In this document: in pieces, positions 44,726 to 54,361 of the stretch
Layout of the letters: each line of letters starts with the position of its first letter
How positions within the stretch are numbered: the stretch's first letter is position 1
NCBI RefSeq assembly: GCF_030546935.1
Contig: NZ_JAUOPH010000001.1
Coordinates: 620,001-684,000, forward strand
Direction: 5' to 3'
DNA length: 64,000 nt
Source: Marinobacter sp. 2_MG-2023
Lineage (GTDB): Bacteria; Pseudomonadota; Gammaproteobacteria; Pseudomonadales; Oleiphilaceae
Position numbers and translations under genes: made by a program
The notes under the pieces: generated by a model
Told to the model about the DNA's origin: nothing
The model's input: the letters and a program-made list of their open reading frames with translations, nothing else
Databases searched by the model: none

Positions 44726-47449
44726 TCAGCAACTAAGCGGCCGCTCATACTGCCGGATAAGAAAGCCAATCAGGGCGTCTTCATCCAACGGATAGCTGAA
44801 CAGGTTGCCCTGGCACTGGGTGCAACCGGCGGACTTCAGGAAGCTCAGTTGTTGCGGCGTTTCTACACCTTCAGCGACCACGGTGAGGTGAAGTTTCTGC
44901 GCCAGCGCAATCACCGCAGAGGCCACGTCGGTTGCGCTGACATTGTAAGGAATATCGCGGATAAAGCGGTGGTCAATTTTTATCACATCAAGAGGGAGCT
45001 GCTGCAGAGAAACCAGGGAGCAGGAGCCAGCCCCGAAGTCGTCGAGTATCAGGCAAACACCAAGGTCATTGAGCGACACTAGAAGCTCACGAAGCATGCG
45101 CGGATCTTCGTTCAGCAACTCGACCGGCATTTCCAGCTCCAGCTTCTCAGGCGAAACCCCCGTCTCGGTAATTACCCTACGGACCATATCGAGAAAGCGG
45201 GAATCCGTGATCTGCATTACCGACAGGTTGACCGCCATTTTCAGCGCTTCAAAACCCGCCCGCTCCAGCGCCTGCACTTGAATACAGGCCTGGCGCAATG
45301 CCAACTCACCAAGACGCACAATCAGGCCGGTTTCTTCGGCCAGTCCGATAAACTGCTGCGCCGACACCAGGCCCTTTTCCGGATGGTGCCAGCGCAGGAA
45401 AGCTTCAACCCCAATCACCCGCCCGCTGATCAGATCTACCTTGGGCTGGTAATGCAGAACGAAGCGCTCACCTTCAAGGGCGCTCGCCAGCTCTTCTTGC
45501 TGGAGTAAGCGGCGAGCAGCTTTGATATTCATGGCAGGGGTAAAGAACTGATAAGTATTCCGCCCCATTTCCTTGGCCCGGTACATCGCCAGATCCGCAT
45601 ACTTCATCAAAGCGCCGGGGTCTTCGCTATCGTGAGGGATCATTGTGATACCGATGCTGACAGTAATGCCCACTTCATGGTCACTCAGGCGAATCCGCTG
45701 GCAGAGCCTTCGCAAAATAGTTTCCGCAACTTTGGAGACCGCTTCCGAACCAGCGACCTGTGACAGCAATACAACAAATTCATCACCCCCAAGCCTTGCC
45801 ACTGAATCTTCTTCGCGCACACAGCCCTCAAGCCATTTGGCAACCTGGCACAAAAGCTCGTCGCCCGCGTCGTGGCCCAGTGTATCGTTAATACGCTTGA
45901 AGCCATCAAGATCAAGGAACATCAGCGCTGCCGGCTCGCCGCTTCTGCGGCTTCGGTGCACTACATTATTGAGGCGATCACGGAATAACTGGCGGTTGGC
46001 CAGCCCGGTAAGGGGATCGTAAAACGCAAGGCGGTGCAGCTCGGACTGGGCCGCTTTCAGCTGGGTCAAATCACGCAGGCTCAACACGATACCGTTAACC
46101 CCAGGGACTGTCAGCATAGCGGTAAAAGTGCCTTCCATGTCGCGCCAGCCGCCGTCAGCATCGCAGATGCGCGCCCGCACAACAGGCATCTGCTTGCCTG
46201 GCGCCTCCATGGCATCATCAAAGCCCTGCTTGAGCCTGGGCCAGTCGTCTTCATGCACAAGACTTTCCAGCGCCAACTCCTGAACTTCGTCAGGATCAAA
46301 TCCCAGAATATCAAAACTGGACGGACTGGCATAAAGCGGCGTACCAAACTCATCCATAACCAGCGTAACGTTAGCCGCACCCTCAGTAATCGCGCGATAA
46401 CGTCCGGCGCCGATTTGCGCCATAAGACGTGAATGAATCAATACCAGTGCCACAACAAAAAGTAGCAGACTGATGGCAATACCACTGCCAAGCACAATAG
46501 ACGGGCGCGGATCGGACGCCAGATAGTCAAAGGCCGGCGTGGACCGGGTCTGCAACAACCAGTCCCGTCCGCCATGACTTACGGTCTGGCTCATTTCAAA
46601 ACTGTATTCGTTATCCAGGGAACCAAGATTCGAGCCGTACATGAGGTTTTCACGGGCAACCACGCCGTTATCGTAAATACGAACATCGAGAAACGGAGAA
46701 ATCAGGCCAATGATGCCATCGAGAAGGTTGTTCATACGGAATGCACTGAACACGAAGCCGGCCAGCATCATACGGCGCTCCGCTCGTATTTCCGGCACCT
46801 GTCCGCCCTGATAAACAGGGTAATACATGAGGAAGCTGGCCTGCCCCTCCTCCAGCTCTTCCTGGACCAGGACCACCTTGGCCGTTACCGTTGGAATCGC
46901 ACGATCACGCGAACGTTCCATAGCCTTACGGTGAACGGGATCACTGAAAGCGTCATAACCCAAAGCCTTTCGATTGCTTTCGGTTCCGGGCTCGAGGTAC
47001 ACCATGGGGTAATAGAAAGGACCTGTTCCCAATGGCTTCACCAGATAATTGTAAACCCCTTCTTCACGCACCGAAGCAATGTGATCGGCCATCCCCCGCA
47101 CTTCGATGCGCTCAACGTACCCGATGCCCTGAATACCCGGGTAATATCGGTTAATGTCGACCTTATGAACATATTCCCGCCATTGATCACGGGATACCTT
47201 ACCCGCGACCGCGAAAAGTCCAGCACTGCCCGCCAGAACCTGTTCGTAGTTGAGCAAACGCTCCTCAATGGCGGTTTTCAATTGCAGGGACTGGGTTCGG
47301 AACCTCGCCTCCGTGCGGTCATCCACCAACCGGATGGAAAACTGCCAGGACGCGACGGTTACAATAATGGTTACGACCAAAAGCAGCCATGCAAGCCAGG
47401 CATTACGAGGGTTCAGCAGTTTCAGAAGGGGGAGATCCTTTGTGTTCAT
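44726..47449 (-). CDS. CHASE-PAS-GGDEF-EAL membrane protein
   Basis: A 907-residue inner-membrane c-di-GMP protein. A first helix lies at about 17-37, a CHASE-type periplasmic sensor at about 40-315 (GIQGIGYVERI, DAFSDPVHRKAMERSRD), a second helix at about 318-340, and PAS near 350-470. GGDEF (554-558, RLGGDEF) is intact with the inhibitory RxxD site (REED). The EAL motif at 682-684 reads EAF, the ELxEITE motif reads LELEMPVE, and DDFGTG reads DDFGAG, while NLS, KID, EGVE and QG remain. Synthesis looks possible; hydrolysis is uncertain. ATG 47449 is chosen over the open frame back to 47506. Confidence 0.88.
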   Translation of the reverse strand: MNTKDLPLLKLLNPRNAWLAWLLLVVTIIVTVASWQFSIRLVDDRTEARFRTQSLQLKTAIEERLLNYEQVLAGSAGLFAVAGKVSRDQWREYVHKVDINRYYPGIQGIGYVERIEVRGMADHIASVREEGVYNYLVKPLGTGPFYYPMVYLEPGTESNRKALGYDAFSDPVHRKAMERSRDRAIPTVTAKVVLVQEELEEGQASFLMYYPVYQGGQVPEIRAERRMMLAGFVFSAFRMNNLLDGIIGLISPFLDVRIYDNGVVARENLMYGSNLGSLDNEYSFEMSQTVSHGGRDWLLQTRSTPAFDYLASDPRPSIVLGSGIAISLLLFVVALVLIHSRLMAQIGAGRYRAITEGAANVTLVMDEFGTPLYASPSSFDILGFDPDEVQELALESLVHEDDWPRLKQGFDDAMEAPGKQMPVVRARICDADGGWRDMEGTFTAMLTVPGVNGIVLSLRDLTQLKAAQSELHRLAFYDPLTGLANRQLFRDRLNNVVHRSRRSGEPAALMFLDLDGFKRINDTLGHDAGDELLCQVAKWLEGCVREEDSVARLGGDEFVVLLSQVAGSEAVSKVAETILRRLCQRIRLSDHEVGITVSIGITMIPHDSEDPGALMKYADLAMYRAKEMGRNTYQFFTPAMNIKAARRLLQQEELASALEGERFVLHYQPKVDLISGRVIGVEAFLRWHHPEKGLVSAQQFIGLAEETGLIVRLGELALRQACIQVQALERAGFEALKMAVNLSVMQITDSRFLDMVRRVITETGVSPEKLELEMPVELLNEDPRMLRELLVSLNDLGVCLILDDFGAGSCSLVSLQQLPLDVIKIDHRFIRDIPYNVSATDVASAVIALAQKLHLTVVAEGVETPQQLSFLKSAGCTQCQGNLFSYPLDEDALIGFLIRQYERPLSC

Positions 47450-47504
47450 ACCTGGCCTGATCCGTTCCGTGGCAGCTCTTTTTATTTCTGGAAGGCAGTA
47501 TAAC

Positions 47505-47551
47505 AAAAGCTCCGAAGTCTGTCGTTTCCAACACCAGGTTTCGGAGCTTTT
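47505..47551. terminator. terminator of the algU-mucD operon
   Basis: AAAAGCTCCGAA and TTCGGAGCTTTT make a perfect 12-bp stem with a 23-base loop, just after the mucD stop on the minus strand and before the next gene's start. The T run lies at the base of the stem in both directions. Confidence 0.8.
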
Positions 47552-47584
47552 CGTAACAATATGCTTCTTTTCAGGCAGCTACAA

Positions 47585-49060
47585 TCAGGGTTTCATTACA
47601 AGATAAATTGCCCGACCCTGGCGAACTACCCGCACGGATACAGCTCGCCCCTCAGGCAGCGACCTGACCACCTGCCGGAAATCCTCGACCGATGCCACAG
47701 CCGTCCTGTTTATCTCAGTGATCACATCCCGGTCGCGAATACCTGCATCATAGGCTGGTCCTCTGCCGACACCGGTCACTATAACACCACCCGATACACC
47801 AATAGAGTCAGCCAGGTCCTGTGGCAAAGGCTCAACCGTCAGCCCCAGAGGCGCTGATGATGAGCTGCCAACAGAGGGCGACGTTTGCCGGGAACCACTT
47901 TCATCGGGCAGCTGGCCAATTTCGACATCCAGCGCGATTTCTTTCCCGCCACGCAGAACCGTTAGGCGGGCCGTCTCACCTACAGGCGTGCGGCCCACCA
48001 TGGGTGGCAAGTCAGACGATAGCTGAATATCGTCGCCGTCGTACTCAAGAACGATATCTCCAGACTGCAAGCCGCCCTCCTCAGCCGGAGAGCCATTCAT
48101 AACTTCTGCAATCAGCGCGCCCCGCGGACGCTTGAGGCCAAACGATTCGGCCAGATCACGGTTCACTTCCTGGATCAGCACGCCCAGCCAGCCGCGGGAG
48201 ACAGTGCCTTTGTCTCGAATCTGCCGAAAAACACTCATGGCATCATCAATGGGAATAGCAAACGAAACCCCCATGAAACCACCGGAGCGCGTGTAAATCT
48301 GCGAGTTAATACCGATTACTTCGCCGTCAAGATTAAACAGCGGACCACCTGAGTTACCCGGATTTATGGCAACATCAGTCTGAATGAACGGCACGTAGTT
48401 TTCTGAGGGGAGCGAACGACCCAAGGCACTGACGATACCCGCCGTAACCGTGTAATCAAAACCAAACGGCGAGCCAATCGCAAACACCCACTCTCCCACC
48501 TTGAGATCTCTGGAGCGCCCTGTTTTTACAACCGGCAGATCGTCACCATTCTCGATTTTCAGAACAGCCATGTCCGAACGCGCATCTGTACCCACCAGAG
48601 TTGCGGGTAGCTCGCGGCGATCATTGAGCCGAACAATAATCTCATCCGCACCTTCGACCACATGATTATTGGTCAACACGTAACCATCTTTGGAGACGAT
48701 GAAGCCCGAACCCATGGAACGCCGCGGCTGAGAGCTACCCGGCGCCCCACCGAAAGGGGACTGGGGGCCACGAAAGAACTCCTGGAAAAATTCCGGCAAT
48801 TGATCCAGCTGCCGCTCATCAAAAGGCAAGCCGTGGAAGCGTGTATTACCAGTAGTGGCAGCACTGGTGGTGCTTATATTCACCACTGCACCTGCATTCT
48901 CCTCAACCAGGCCGGTGAAATCCGGCAAGCCACGGGCAGCACCTGCCTGACTCCAGGCCAGCATCATAAAAGCCACCAGCGTTAACAGCAAAGAAGCCGG
49001 CAACCCCTGAACGAGTGATGCCGGGGAAAAGCGGATAACCGCTGTTGTCATTCTCAGCAT
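47585..49060 (-). CDS. mucD: periplasmic serine protease MucD/DegQ family
   Basis: A 491-residue secreted Do-type protease. The N-terminal signal peptide ends near AGAARG (about 38-43). The trypsin-like domain has the triad H133 (TNNHVV), D163 (ARSDMAVL) and S237 (NPGNSGGP). Two PDZ domains follow (near 285-370 and 395-485). It clears misfolded envelope proteins and, in Pseudomonas, damps AlgU activation. The last gene of algU-mucA-mucB-rseC-mucD. AGGGG stands eight bases before the ATG. The terminator follows. Confidence 0.93.
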   Translation of the reverse strand: MLRMTTAVIRFSPASLVQGLPASLLLTLVAFMMLAWSQAGAARGLPDFTGLVEENAGAVVNISTTSAATTGNTRFHGLPFDERQLDQLPEFFQEFFRGPQSPFGGAPGSSQPRRSMGSGFIVSKDGYVLTNNHVVEGADEIIVRLNDRRELPATLVGTDARSDMAVLKIENGDDLPVVKTGRSRDLKVGEWVFAIGSPFGFDYTVTAGIVSALGRSLPSENYVPFIQTDVAINPGNSGGPLFNLDGEVIGINSQIYTRSGGFMGVSFAIPIDDAMSVFRQIRDKGTVSRGWLGVLIQEVNRDLAESFGLKRPRGALIAEVMNGSPAEEGGLQSGDIVLEYDGDDIQLSSDLPPMVGRTPVGETARLTVLRGGKEIALDVEIGQLPDESGSRQTSPSVGSSSSAPLGLTVEPLPQDLADSIGVSGGVIVTGVGRGPAYDAGIRDRDVITEINRTAVASVEDFRQVVRSLPEGRAVSVRVVRQGRAIYLVMKP

Positions 49061-49078
49061 GTCAGAATCCCCTGAATA

Positions 49079-49546
49079 TCATATTAGCGAGTCTGGATGA
49101 GAAACCACTCCGGCCGGGATACGGTTAACCCGGAGTAGCGTGGGTTCGTAGTTGCCGGTATTCCGGCTCTGCAAATGCCGGCTTAGGAAAAAGCCAAAAG
49201 CAAGCCCTGCAACGGCGCCCGACATGGCCGCAAAGTCACTGCCGCCGGACAGGTAGTGCCCGAACATACTGGCAGCTACCATCACTAAAAGGGGAAGCGC
49301 GTACACCAGCATAGAGGCACCCAGAAGCGCGCTTTCATCAATTCCGAGTGTTACCTCTTCGCCAACGCTGGCATTCACGGAATTAACGACCCGCACCTGG
49401 TTAGCCCGACCGCCCGTAGCTGACGCCAGAACCTTCTGCCCACAACCATTGCGTGCAGCACAGCTCTGACAAGCACTGGCGCGAATGGTCTGGACCCACG
49501 CGTGCTCGCCCGTCACGGCAACTACTTTGCCGGTCTCGGTGATCAC
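49079..49546 (-). CDS. rseC: SoxR-reducing/envelope stress protein RseC (MucC)
   Basis: A 155-residue inner-membrane protein. The N-terminal cysteine-rich part is 'IRASACQSCAARNGCGQKVLA', as in RseC. It is followed by two membrane helices at about 75-100 and 105-128 (MLVYALPLLVMVAASMFGHY; FAAMSGAVAGLAFGFFLS). RseC/MucC modulates the sigma-E system and, in E. coli, SoxR reduction. It overlaps the mucB end by four bases, so it is coupled to it. Confidence 0.9.
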   Translation of the reverse strand: MITETGKVVAVTGEHAWVQTIRASACQSCAARNGCGQKVLASATGGRANQVRVVNSVNASVGEEVTLGIDESALLGASMLVYALPLLVMVAASMFGHYLSGGSDFAAMSGAVAGLAFGFFLSRHLQSRNTGNYEPTLLRVNRIPAGVVSHPDSLI

Positions 49547-50586
49547 TGCTCACCCGCACTCAGGGCAAACGTTTTTTCAATCTGTACCGACTCTGCAACT
49601 TGCCGGGCCGCTGCTGGTGGTATTTCGCCCACAACCGTTACAAGAAACATCTGCTTTCCACTCTGCAGCTGACGCATATAAATCGTTGTTGCACCGACAC
49701 GGGAAGCACCGGTGGGCATGCTTACTCTTCCTGCGGGCTCCACGAACACAGAGAAGGCAGCCAGCCCATCAGAAAATGCAACGGTCTGCCCCTTCCCCGT
49801 AATAGGCGCTGCCGCAGGCTCAAAACCCTCAGGTCGCCAGTCGAGTTGCCACCCCTGCATGCGTGGCGTTTGGGCCGACTCCCCCTGCAAACCGGCACGC
49901 TGATCGGTATCGCTCAGAGTTCGAGAGACCTCGAGGCCTTCTGTACGAATCTCAAACTCACTGTCAGAAATATCGTCCGTAATCTCAAGACTGGTGAACT
50001 GAAAGTGCTCAAGCACCTCGCCGCTGGAAGAACGGACATGGCTTTTTACCAAAAGACCGGTGGACTTTTCCAGCCAGAGGCGATGGCTGTAACGATATTG
50101 GTCTTTGGCGGTCAGAGCGACAGTAACCACGTCGTAGCCAGCAATACGGTCTTCACCCTTTAGTTCAGCTCTATACCATCGGCTTACAGGGATAAGTTGA
50201 CTGGCGAAAACCTCAGCAAAAGGCCCTGAAGGAATAACCTGATCCAGCTTTACCCGGCCCTGGTTCGGGAGCACGCAAACGACATTCACACCCCTGCGAA
50301 CAATTTCTCCGCTGCCTCCATCCTGCAAAACCAGACGTTCCTCCACCATGCCATCATGGTAGCGATGGGCAATCTGCATGGAGTGCACACTGGCCCCCCT
50401 GGCATAGACAAAGACGCCGCGATAGGAGGTCATATTAAGGGCAGGCGCAAGCTTTTCAAGCCAGTAGACTGCTGTTTTTTCGCCAGCGACCGCATAGGCC
50501 GGCACGGCCAGCACCAATGCCAATGCGAGGAGTCCGCGCAATGACAGATCAGTCAGACACAGGCCAAAATAACGGGCTTTACTCAT
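49543..50586 (-). CDS. mucB: periplasmic sigma-E regulator MucB/RseB
   Basis: A 347-residue periplasmic protein that protects the anti-sigma factor from cleavage and senses lipid/LPS signals. A signal peptide ends near 'AVPAYAVAG'. The N-terminal LolA-like domain contains 'NMTSYRGVFVYARGASVHSMQIAHRY', and the C-terminal MucB domain contains 'WQLDWRPEGFEPAA'. ATG 50586 has AAGG at good distance; the ATG four codons earlier has none. It lies between mucA and rseC. Confidence 0.93.
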   Translation of the reverse strand: MSKARYFGLCLTDLSLRGLLALALVLAVPAYAVAGEKTAVYWLEKLAPALNMTSYRGVFVYARGASVHSMQIAHRYHDGMVEERLVLQDGGSGEIVRRGVNVVCVLPNQGRVKLDQVIPSGPFAEVFASQLIPVSRWYRAELKGEDRIAGYDVVTVALTAKDQYRYSHRLWLEKSTGLLVKSHVRSSSGEVLEHFQFTSLEITDDISDSEFEIRTEGLEVSRTLSDTDQRAGLQGESAQTPRMQGWQLDWRPEGFEPAAAPITGKGQTVAFSDGLAAFSVFVEPAGRVSMPTGASRVGATTIYMRQLQSGKQMFLVTVVGEIPPAAARQVAESVQIEKTFALSAGEQ

Positions 50587-50607
50587 GAGCACCTTCATTA
50601 CTTGATA

Positions 50608-51177
50608 TCAGTATCCGCCATTAGCGCTAACAAGACGGGCATAGCCTACTGAACCCTGCCCGGCGCCTACACTGTTGTGCTGAGCGTGTTCCAGCAGATA
50701 TCGGTTCATGTGTTCCCACTGTTTTTCATCGAGCCCCTGAAGGGCAACTTCCTGAACCGGCGCGACCTCGCCGACAGATTCTGCTCCCTGTCTCTGCTCT
50801 GAGGGCGCTGACGCCAGATCACCTGGAGAGGTTTCTCCAGAGTCCCAGCCAGCACCGGCACCAAAGCCTAACAGCATAGCAAAAGCAACCATGGCCACCG
50901 CCGGCCACTGCCAGTTGCGCGGCGCTTCCCGGGTCTGCGGTGCCGGCGACACCTGTGACCTGGTACGGCCGTCTAGCGCTTCACGCACTGCCGCACTTAC
51001 ATCAACACCCTCAGCCGGCGAATGGCCCCGGTGCATCAGGTCATGAATACCTTGCCATCGCTGCCACTGCGCATGCACATCGCCCTGTTCCTCGTGGGAT
51101 AGCAGGCGCCGGACCGAAAGCTCATCGGCCTCATCGTCCATCATGGCCGACAGTGTTTCTCTGAGACGATCATCCAT
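50608..51177 (-). CDS. mucA: anti-sigma factor MucA/RseA
   Basis: A 189-residue inner-membrane protein that sequesters AlgU. The cytoplasmic N-terminal domain is 'RETLSAMMDDEADELSVRRLLSHEEQGDVHAQWQRWQGIHDLMH', the sigma-binding RseA_N pattern. A transmembrane helix lies near 95-117 (WPAVAMVAFAMLLGFGAGAGW), and the periplasmic part runs to the C-terminus. ATG 51177 follows GAGG and is preferred over the upstream frame. It follows algU directly. Confidence 0.92.
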   Translation of the reverse strand: MDDRLRETLSAMMDDEADELSVRRLLSHEEQGDVHAQWQRWQGIHDLMHRGHSPAEGVDVSAAVREALDGRTRSQVSPAPQTREAPRNWQWPAVAMVAFAMLLGFGAGAGWDSGETSPGDLASAPSEQRQGAESVGEVAPVQEVALQGLDEKQWEHMNRYLLEHAQHNSVGAGQGSVGYARLVSANGGY

Positions 51178-51192
51178 AGGATGCACCCTCAA

Positions 51193-51810
51193 TTACGTCA
51201 CGGAATGATTGAGCAAGGGTCCGAGATGCCTGTCAACGGCATCCCGGGCCCGGAATATACGCGAGCGCACGGTCCCGATGGGGCACTCCAGAATTCGCGC
51301 AATGTCTTCATAGCTGAGCCCGTCGTACTCTCGCAGCAGGAAGGCCGATCTCAGTTCCTCTGGCAAATTGGCTATCGCCTTTCTCAACTCGTTCTGAAGC
51401 TGATCACGCTGAAGTAAACGCTCAGGCGACGCAATGTCGCGTAAGCGCCTGCCGTCATCGTAGTTCTCTGCCTCAGCAGAATCAGCGCTGCCTTGCGGCC
51501 GGCGACTGCGAGATTCAAGATGATTTTTCGCGGTATTCACCGCAATGCGGTACAGCCAGGTATAGAAGGCACTGTCACCACGAAAGCGATCTATGGCCCG
51601 GTAAGCTTTGATGAACGCTTCCTGGGTAAGATCCATGACTTCCTGGCTATCGTAAACGTACCGACTGATGATTGAAGCGACCCTCGATTGGTATTTAACA
51701 ACCAGAAGATCGAACGCTGCGCGGTCCCCGTTTCGCACTTTGCGAACGAGCTGCAGGTCGGTCTGGCTATCTGGTTGCTCAGCCTGTTTCTGGTCGTTAT
51801 CGGGTACCAT
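51193..51810 (-). CDS. algU: extracytoplasmic-function sigma factor AlgU/RpoE
   Basis: About 205 residues. Region 2 is 'LVRKVRNGDRAAFDLLVVKYQSRVASIISRYVYDSQEVMDLTQEAFIKAYRAIDRFRGDSAFYTWLYRIAVNTAKNHLES'. Region 4 is 'LPEELRSAFLLREYDGLSYEDIARILECPIGTVRSRIFRARDAVDRHL'. It controls envelope stress and, in Pseudomonas, alginate/exopolysaccharide. The start is uncertain: ATG 51810 fits the family length, but no strong ribosome site is seen; ATG 51879 is possible. It heads the operon and reads from an AlgU-like promoter, implying autoregulation. Confidence 0.93.
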   Translation of the reverse strand: MVPDNDQKQAEQPDSQTDLQLVRKVRNGDRAAFDLLVVKYQSRVASIISRYVYDSQEVMDLTQEAFIKAYRAIDRFRGDSAFYTWLYRIAVNTAKNHLESRSRRPQGSADSAEAENYDDGRRLRDIASPERLLQRDQLQNELRKAIANLPEELRSAFLLREYDGLSYEDIARILECPIGTVRSRIFRARDAVDRHLGPLLNHSVT

Positions 51811-51947
51811 TGACGTTACGCCGGTGCGCTCTGTTTTCCTGGCCAGCTTTCCGGCCGTTACGAGTTTCTGGTGGTTCATGCTCACTGTCCGGCGCCCGTT
51901 TATGTAAACGACAACCCACCCCATCGGGCAGGTCATCCATCAGGCCA

Positions 51948-51975
51948 AATAGACAGCAAGCGCAAAGTTTAGTTC
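51948..51975 (-). promoter_or_regulatory. AlgU (sigma-E)-type promoter of algU
   Basis: On the minus strand GAACTA, a 16-base spacer, then TCTATT. This is close to the known AlgU/RpoE consensus GAACTT-N16/17-TCTGA (5/6 in the -35; TCT of the -10). It lies 138 bp before ATG 51810 and just 17 bp from the divergent nadB ATG, so the nadB 5' region and this promoter overlap. Confidence 0.7.
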
Positions 51976-51991
51976 AATACACCTCTACATT

Positions 51992-53617
51992 ATGGCCCGC
52001 GATACCGACCCGATGCCACAGTCCTACGAATACGATGTTCTTATTATCGGCAGCGGTGCTGCCGGCCTGACCGTTGCGCTTAACCTTCCGGAACACCTGA
52101 AGGTGGGTGTTGTCAGCAAGGCCGATATCAGCAGCGGCGCCACACTCTGGGCCCAGGGCGGCATAGCTGCTGTTCTGGACGACGAGGACTCCACTGAAAA
52201 CCATGTGCAGGATACCCTGGCTGCAGGCGGCGGCTTGTGCAGCGAAGATGCTGTGCGATTTACCGTAGATCACAGCAAGGAAAGCATCGAGTGGCTAATC
52301 GGCACCGGCGTCGACTTTACCCGGGATACCGACGCCCAACTCCACCTCACCCGTGAAGGCGGTCACAGTCACCGCCGTATTATTCACGCAGCCGATGCCA
52401 CGGGGCATGCAGTTTCAACGACATTGACTGCCCAGGCCCAGGCTCGTCCCAATGTTGAGCTCATGTCCGGGCGTGTTGCGGTCGATCTCATCACCAATCG
52501 CAAACTCGCCTTGCCGGGGAACCGTTGCGTAGGCGCCTACATACTGAATCTTGAAGATAACCACGTAGAACTTTTCCGGGCGCGCTTCACGGTCATCGCA
52601 ACCGGCGGTGCATCCAAGGCGTATCGATACACCACCAATCCTGACGGCGCATCCGGTGATGGCATAGCTATGGCCTGGCGTGCAGGCTGTCGTGTTGGCA
52701 ACATGGAATTCAACCAGTTCCACCCGACCTGTCTGTACCACCCTCATGCCAAGTCATTCCTGATCACCGAAGCGGTGCGAGGTGAAGGAGGTCTCCTGAA
52801 ACTGCCCGATGGCTCGCGCTTTATGGATCGCTTTGACAAGCGTGGAGAACTCGCACCGCGGGACATAGTAGCCCGCGCAATAGACCACGAGATGAAGCGG
52901 CTGGGCGCCGATCATCTGTATCTGGACATAAGCCACAAACCAACAGATTTTATCCGACACCACTTCCCGACCATTTACGAAAAGTGTCTGGAGTTTGGCA
53001 TCGACATTACCCGGGAACCCATTCCCGTAGTACCTGCGGCGCACTATACTTGTGGCGGCATAGTCAGCGATGAGCGGGCACGAACGGATATCAACCAGCT
53101 TTACGTTGTTGGCGAGGCCGGATTTACCGGGCTTCACGGAGCCAATCGCATGGCCAGCAACTCATTGTTGGAATGTTTGGTTTATGGCCGAGCAGCAGCC
53201 GCCGACATTGCGCGCAGGGAGGCAGACATTCCGCCTCCACCCGAAGCGCCGGCGTGGGATGAAAGCCAGGTGCGTGATTCTGATGAAGATGTAGTTATTT
53301 CTCACAACTGGGACGAGTTACGCCACTTCATGTGGGATTACGTGGGCATAGTTCGCACCACCAAACGCCTTCAGCGGGCGAAACACAGAGTGGATCTTCT
53401 GTCCGCCGAAATCGGCGAGTTTTACAACAATTACCGGGTAACCAATGATCTCCTGGAACTCAGGAACCTGGTAACCGTGTCTGATCTGATTATCTGCTCA
53501 GCGCTTCAACGCAAAGAAAGCCGGGGCCTGCATTACACCCTGGATTACCCGGGACTGCTGCACGAGGCCCGTGATACCGTGCTGACACCAACCACCTACA
53601 GAACACCTTCGCCGTAA
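51992..53617 (+). CDS. nadB: L-aspartate oxidase
   Basis: A 541-residue flavoprotein converting aspartate to iminoaspartate for NAD synthesis, with NadA. The FAD motif is '[19 protein letters not shown]'. '[22 protein letters not shown]' and '[11 protein letters not shown]'-like sequence ([21 protein letters not shown]) are conserved. '[17 protein letters not shown]' and 'AAHYTCGGI' with '[18 protein letters not shown]' complete the fumarate-reductase-like fold. Two ATGs (51992, 52013) are possible, neither with a clear ribosome site. It is divergent from algU. Confidence 0.95.
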   Translation: MARDTDPMPQSYEYDVLIIGSGAAGLTVALNLPEHLKVGVVSKADISSGATLWAQGGIAAVLDDEDSTENHVQDTLAAGGGLCSEDAVRFTVDHSKESIEWLIGTGVDFTRDTDAQLHLTREGGHSHRRIIHAADATGHAVSTTLTAQAQARPNVELMSGRVAVDLITNRKLALPGNRCVGAYILNLEDNHVELFRARFTVIATGGASKAYRYTTNPDGASGDGIAMAWRAGCRVGNMEFNQFHPTCLYHPHAKSFLITEAVRGEGGLLKLPDGSRFMDRFDKRGELAPRDIVARAIDHEMKRLGADHLYLDISHKPTDFIRHHFPTIYEKCLEFGIDITREPIPVVPAAHYTCGGIVSDERARTDINQLYVVGEAGFTGLHGANRMASNSLLECLVYGRAAAADIARREADIPPPPEAPAWDESQVRDSDEDVVISHNWDELRHFMWDYVGIVRTTKRLQRAKHRVDLLSAEIGEFYNNYRVTNDLLELRNLVTVSDLIICSALQRKESRGLHYTLDYPGLLHEARDTVLTPTTYRTPSP

Positions 53618-53628
53618 AGAGAGCAATT

Positions 53629-53895
53629 ATGCAAGACACTCAAGCAGAAAACCCGGAGTTCAAACGCCTCTGGTGGCATAGCCGCCGCGGCATGCTGGAA
53701 CTGGATGTCCTGCTGGTTCCGTTTCTGGAGGAAGCCTACCTTGATCTGGATGAAGAAGATCAGGAGCGCTACAAGAAACTTCTGAGCTGCGAGGACGCCG
53801 ATATGTTCGAATGGTTCATGCAACGCAGCCGCCCTGACGATGCAGACCTGCAACGTATCGTTGACATGATCCTTAATCGTGTCCAGCCGGATTGA
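53629..53895 (+). CDS. sdhE: succinate dehydrogenase assembly factor SdhE
   Basis: An 88-residue protein that aids covalent flavinylation of SdhA/FrdA. The signature '[17 protein letters not shown]' with the invariant RGMxE is present, then '[25 protein letters not shown]'. Its 3' end overlaps the start of ygfX (GTG 53879), the usual pairing. It follows nadB, itself a flavoprotein, by 11 bp, so the three probably form an operon. Confidence 0.93.
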   Translation: MQDTQAENPEFKRLWWHSRRGMLELDVLLVPFLEEAYLDLDEEDQERYKKLLSCEDADMFEWFMQRSRPDDADLQRIVDMILNRVQPD

Positions 53896-54340
53896 TCTGA
53901 CACTCTCGCGCTGTGCTGCAGCTGGCTGCCTGGCCGCTGCACCATGGCTGACCGCCTTCACTTTCGCCCTGATTACTGGTACGGCCGGCAAGAACTGGAT
54001 GTTCATATTAGCCCCACTGGCCCTCGCGGGCGCGATCTTTCAGTATCGATTAAATGGATTACTGGCAGGACCATCGGCCGTTCTCGGCCTTCACCAGGAA
54101 CAGGGCACCCTCTATGCACGCCTTGGAAACGGGCGGATTCTGGCTGTGAACGCGAGTCCCGCAAGCCGTATCTGCTCAAATGTGGCACTCTTGAAACTGG
54201 AGCCCACCACCTCCACATCGTCTACTTACCCGGTTGTGTTACTCTCAGGAAAACGGATTGCGGGTAACGTATCCGAAGATCAGTTTCGTCGCCTGAGAAT
54301 GCGGCTCCGACTGGGCCGCACCCAGCATTCATTTGAATAG
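53879..54340 (+). CDS. YgfX-family membrane protein
   Basis: A 153-residue protein of the YgfX/CptA family. The start is GTG at 53879, inside the sdhE end. Two membrane helices lie at about 14-33 and 39-62. The C-terminal soluble half follows ([27 protein letters not shown]). In E. coli YgfX is linked to cell-division inhibition and to SdhE, but this role is debated. Position and topology agree with the family; the sequence is poorly conserved, so the call rests partly on context. Confidence 0.75.
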   Translation: MSSRIDLTLSRCAAAGCLAAAPWLTAFTFALITGTAGKNWMFILAPLALAGAIFQYRLNGLLAGPSAVLGLHQEQGTLYARLGNGRILAVNASPASRICSNVALLKLEPTTSTSSTYPVVLLSGKRIAGNVSEDQFRRLRMRLRLGRTQHSFE

Positions 54341-54361
54341 TTTTCTGCCCGGAGTTTTCCC

